A DNA stretch of 40,918 nucleotides from G963677485 sp964519405 (GTDB lineage Bacteria > Armatimonadota > HRBIN16), in contig CAZFLA010000017.1 of assembly GCA_964519405.1 (NCBI GenBank), positions 1 through 40,918 of the forward strand, read 5' to 3'. Below are positions 39,617-40,918 of the stretch, piece by piece (position 1 is the stretch's first letter; every line of letters starts with the position of its first letter). Below the pieces are notes generated by a model. The model saw only the letters and a program-made list of their open reading frames with translations, did not search any database and was not told where the DNA came from. The translations under genes and the position numbers were made by a program.

Positions 39617-40621
39617 ATGGATTTTTGCAGTCACTGCTTATCACCGCTAATACCAGGTAAAAATAAGTGTCCAGAGTGCGGGCTGTCTACTTCGGGTGAG
39701 GACGCAGATATCATCTTGCGCGACCGCGAGGAGCGCAGCATCAATCTGCAGCTTGCGCGCATCAACCTTCTGCGTATCCGTGGTCAGCGTAAGGAAGCCA
39801 TCACCATCTGCGAGGAGATACTGAAGTATCACCCCGAAAACTCCGATGCGCTTGCCATCCGCGGCGACCTTGCGTTTGACGAGGGCGACCTTGACGGCGC
39901 TGGCAGATGGTATCGAACTGCCGCCGATGCATCGCCTGGTAAGTTAATCTACCAACAACGGCTGCATGACATCATGGCGGAAGTGGAACGCCGCGATCAG
40001 CTTCAGGAACATCAAAACACTTTGGCGATGTTAAGCCGCCGCACACGCAACTACCGTCTGTTTGGCATTCTCACGGGCGTGGGGCTAGTTTTGGCGTTGA
40101 TCATGCTGTCTCAGTTATTAAAGCCCGGTAAATCGCCCTCTGCAGTGGGCGAAGTGGCCATATCAAAGAGCACTGCGGCACCGCAGCTCCCCGACTCAGC
40201 CGCACAACCAGATCAAGACAGCACAGGCAACACGCCGCAAGACAGCCCGGTTTCTGACATGACGCCCGAAGAGATGGGCATGATGGAAGTTGTGAACGGG
40301 GTTTTGGCCGCGCATACGGACATGACCGTGCGTAACGCGCATTACGACCCTGTGATGGCAGAAGCCACACTAACTGCACTCACGGATAAACACACTGTGA
40401 CCGACGAAACCATGCGCATTTCCATTTTGGCTGCGAAAGCCATCACCGAGCGTTGGAACACGATATCTAGGGTACGTATACGAGTAGTTGCCGTACCTAA
40501 CGCAAGCGAGAAATATCTTCTTTTTATGGGCACTGTTACCAAGACAAATGCTCAGATAGACACGGGTAACCAGACCACTGAACAACTATCATCGTTGTTC
40601 AATAATATATATATTAAGTAG
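39617..40621 (+). CDS. Zinc-ribbon/TPR membrane protein of unknown function
   Basis: A 334-residue protein. A zinc ribbon (Cys4, Cys7, Cys18, Cys21) opens it. About two TPR repeats follow at 46-110 (RGQRKEAITICEEILKYHPE, GDLAFDEGDLDGAGRWYRTA). One membrane helix lies near 148-168 (LFGILTGVGLVLALIMLSQL), then a disordered stretch rich in Pro, Ser, Gln and Asp (about 175-215) and a C-terminal domain of about 115 residues (MTVRNAHYDPVMAEATLTAL and onwards) that should lie outside the membrane. ATG 39617 is the first possible start, because an in-frame TGA lies just upstream; AAGGAG is 14 bases away, longer than ideal. The function is unknown; scaffolding at the envelope is one reading. Confidence 0.85.
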   Translation: MDFCSHCLSPLIPGKNKCPECGLSTSGEDADIILRDREERSINLQLARINLLRIRGQRKEAITICEEILKYHPENSDALAIRGDLAFDEGDLDGAGRWYRTAADASPGKLIYQQRLHDIMAEVERRDQLQEHQNTLAMLSRRTRNYRLFGILTGVGLVLALIMLSQLLKPGKSPSAVGEVAISKSTAAPQLPDSAAQPDQDSTGNTPQDSPVSDMTPEEMGMMEVVNGVLAAHTDMTVRNAHYDPVMAEATLTALTDKHTVTDETMRISILAAKAITERWNTISRVRIRVVAVPNASEKYLLFMGTVTKTNAQIDTGNQTTEQLSSLFNNIYIK

Positions 40622-40918
40622 AGCCAATGGCAAAATGGCATTCACATGCTGGCTGCAGTGCAGTAGATTTGTCAATGGTTGGATCTATACAAGCAACATG
40701 GCTGCATTGGCAGGCCCATGATACAGCTGCAATGGTAAATCTGGCGGCAGTATACGCGCACGGAAGCCGTGTTTCCCGACACATGAGGTTTTGATGGCTG
40801 CTAGTTATGGGCGACGAATTACAGCGTGAGCATAGACGCACCACACACCAATCATCTGATGCATGTGTACCTTGCTAACCGGTGGTGAAGCGGCATCCAT
40901 GCGCCGGCTGGAGTGAAG
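40622..40918. other. Terminal stretch without a supported gene
   Basis: I see no convincing coding sequence here; the longest open frame (minus strand, 76 codons) has a random-looking, Cys-rich product and no ribosome site. A small hairpin CACGG-AAG-CCGTG lies near 40759-40771, without a T-tract. The stretch may be the 5' region of something beyond the window. Confidence 0.5.

Noticed and set aside
40614..40844. Small Cys-rich minus-strand protein of 76 codons at the window end
   Set aside because: No ribosome site, random-looking composition, and it overlaps the end of the TPR gene; not enough to call a gene.
40622..40918. Start of RNase P RNA or another structured RNA at the right edge
   Set aside because: None of the conserved core sequences (for example GAGGAAAGTCC) is present within the window.

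Overview
The window is chromosomal sequence from a Gram-negative-type (diderm) bacterium of moderate GC content. It uses clear Shine-Dalgarno sites and a good share of TTG and GTG starts. Several proteins have signal peptides, one looks like an outer-membrane beta-barrel (CBM9 plus DUF5916-like), and there is a heptose epimerase (HldD). Single-copy housekeeping genes (purS, purQ, hisF, dut, cydAB, hemH) sit between blocks of carbohydrate-degradation genes. This mix would fit Armatimonadota or a PVC/Lentisphaerae-like lineage, but nothing here settles the phylum.

Layout. 1-182: three repeats resembling the right end of an IS21-type insertion sequence. 277-436: tRNA-Val(GAC) with promoter and terminator. 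556-2741: purS-purQ-(small SH3-like protein)-hisF, tightly coupled. 2794-3393: a membrane-anchored protein resembling the SecD head domain. 3326-9680 (minus strand): an Sfp-type phosphopantetheinyl transferase and a two-module NRPS, A-T-C-A-T-TE. 10095-11032: a small membrane protein and a convergent ankyrin protein. 11197-16301: hldD, a GT4 glycosyltransferase, an FAD oxidoreductase and a GH13 enzyme. 16439-19774: cytochrome bd oxidase (cydAB) and ferrochelatase.

20173-37128 is a polysaccharide and uronate block: a secreted barrel-like protein, tagaturonate epimerase (UxaE), an SDR likely to be a fructuronate reductase, a DnaJ-like zinc-finger membrane protein, a PfkB sugar kinase, a divergent UxaC-like isomerase, a class II aldolase, a secreted pectate-lyase-like beta-helix, an SGNH/CE2-like esterase, a secreted 983-residue TIM-barrel-like protein of unknown family, a secreted CocE-type hydrolase, and the CBM9-DUF5916 barrel. 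Together they suggest uptake and breakdown of a uronate-containing, probably esterified, polysaccharide. Mannonate dehydratase (UxuA) is not in the window. 37399-40621: a soluble GAF-PAS histidine kinase, dUTPase, and a zinc-ribbon/TPR membrane protein.

The most promising candidate for something undescribed is the compact NRPS with its own PPTase. It should make a dipeptide-derived product. Its thioesterase has Cys in place of the nucleophilic Ser, its first adenylation domain has Arg where the catalytic A10 Lys belongs, and its condensation motif is NHxxxDG. The 983-residue secreted protein is the second candidate.
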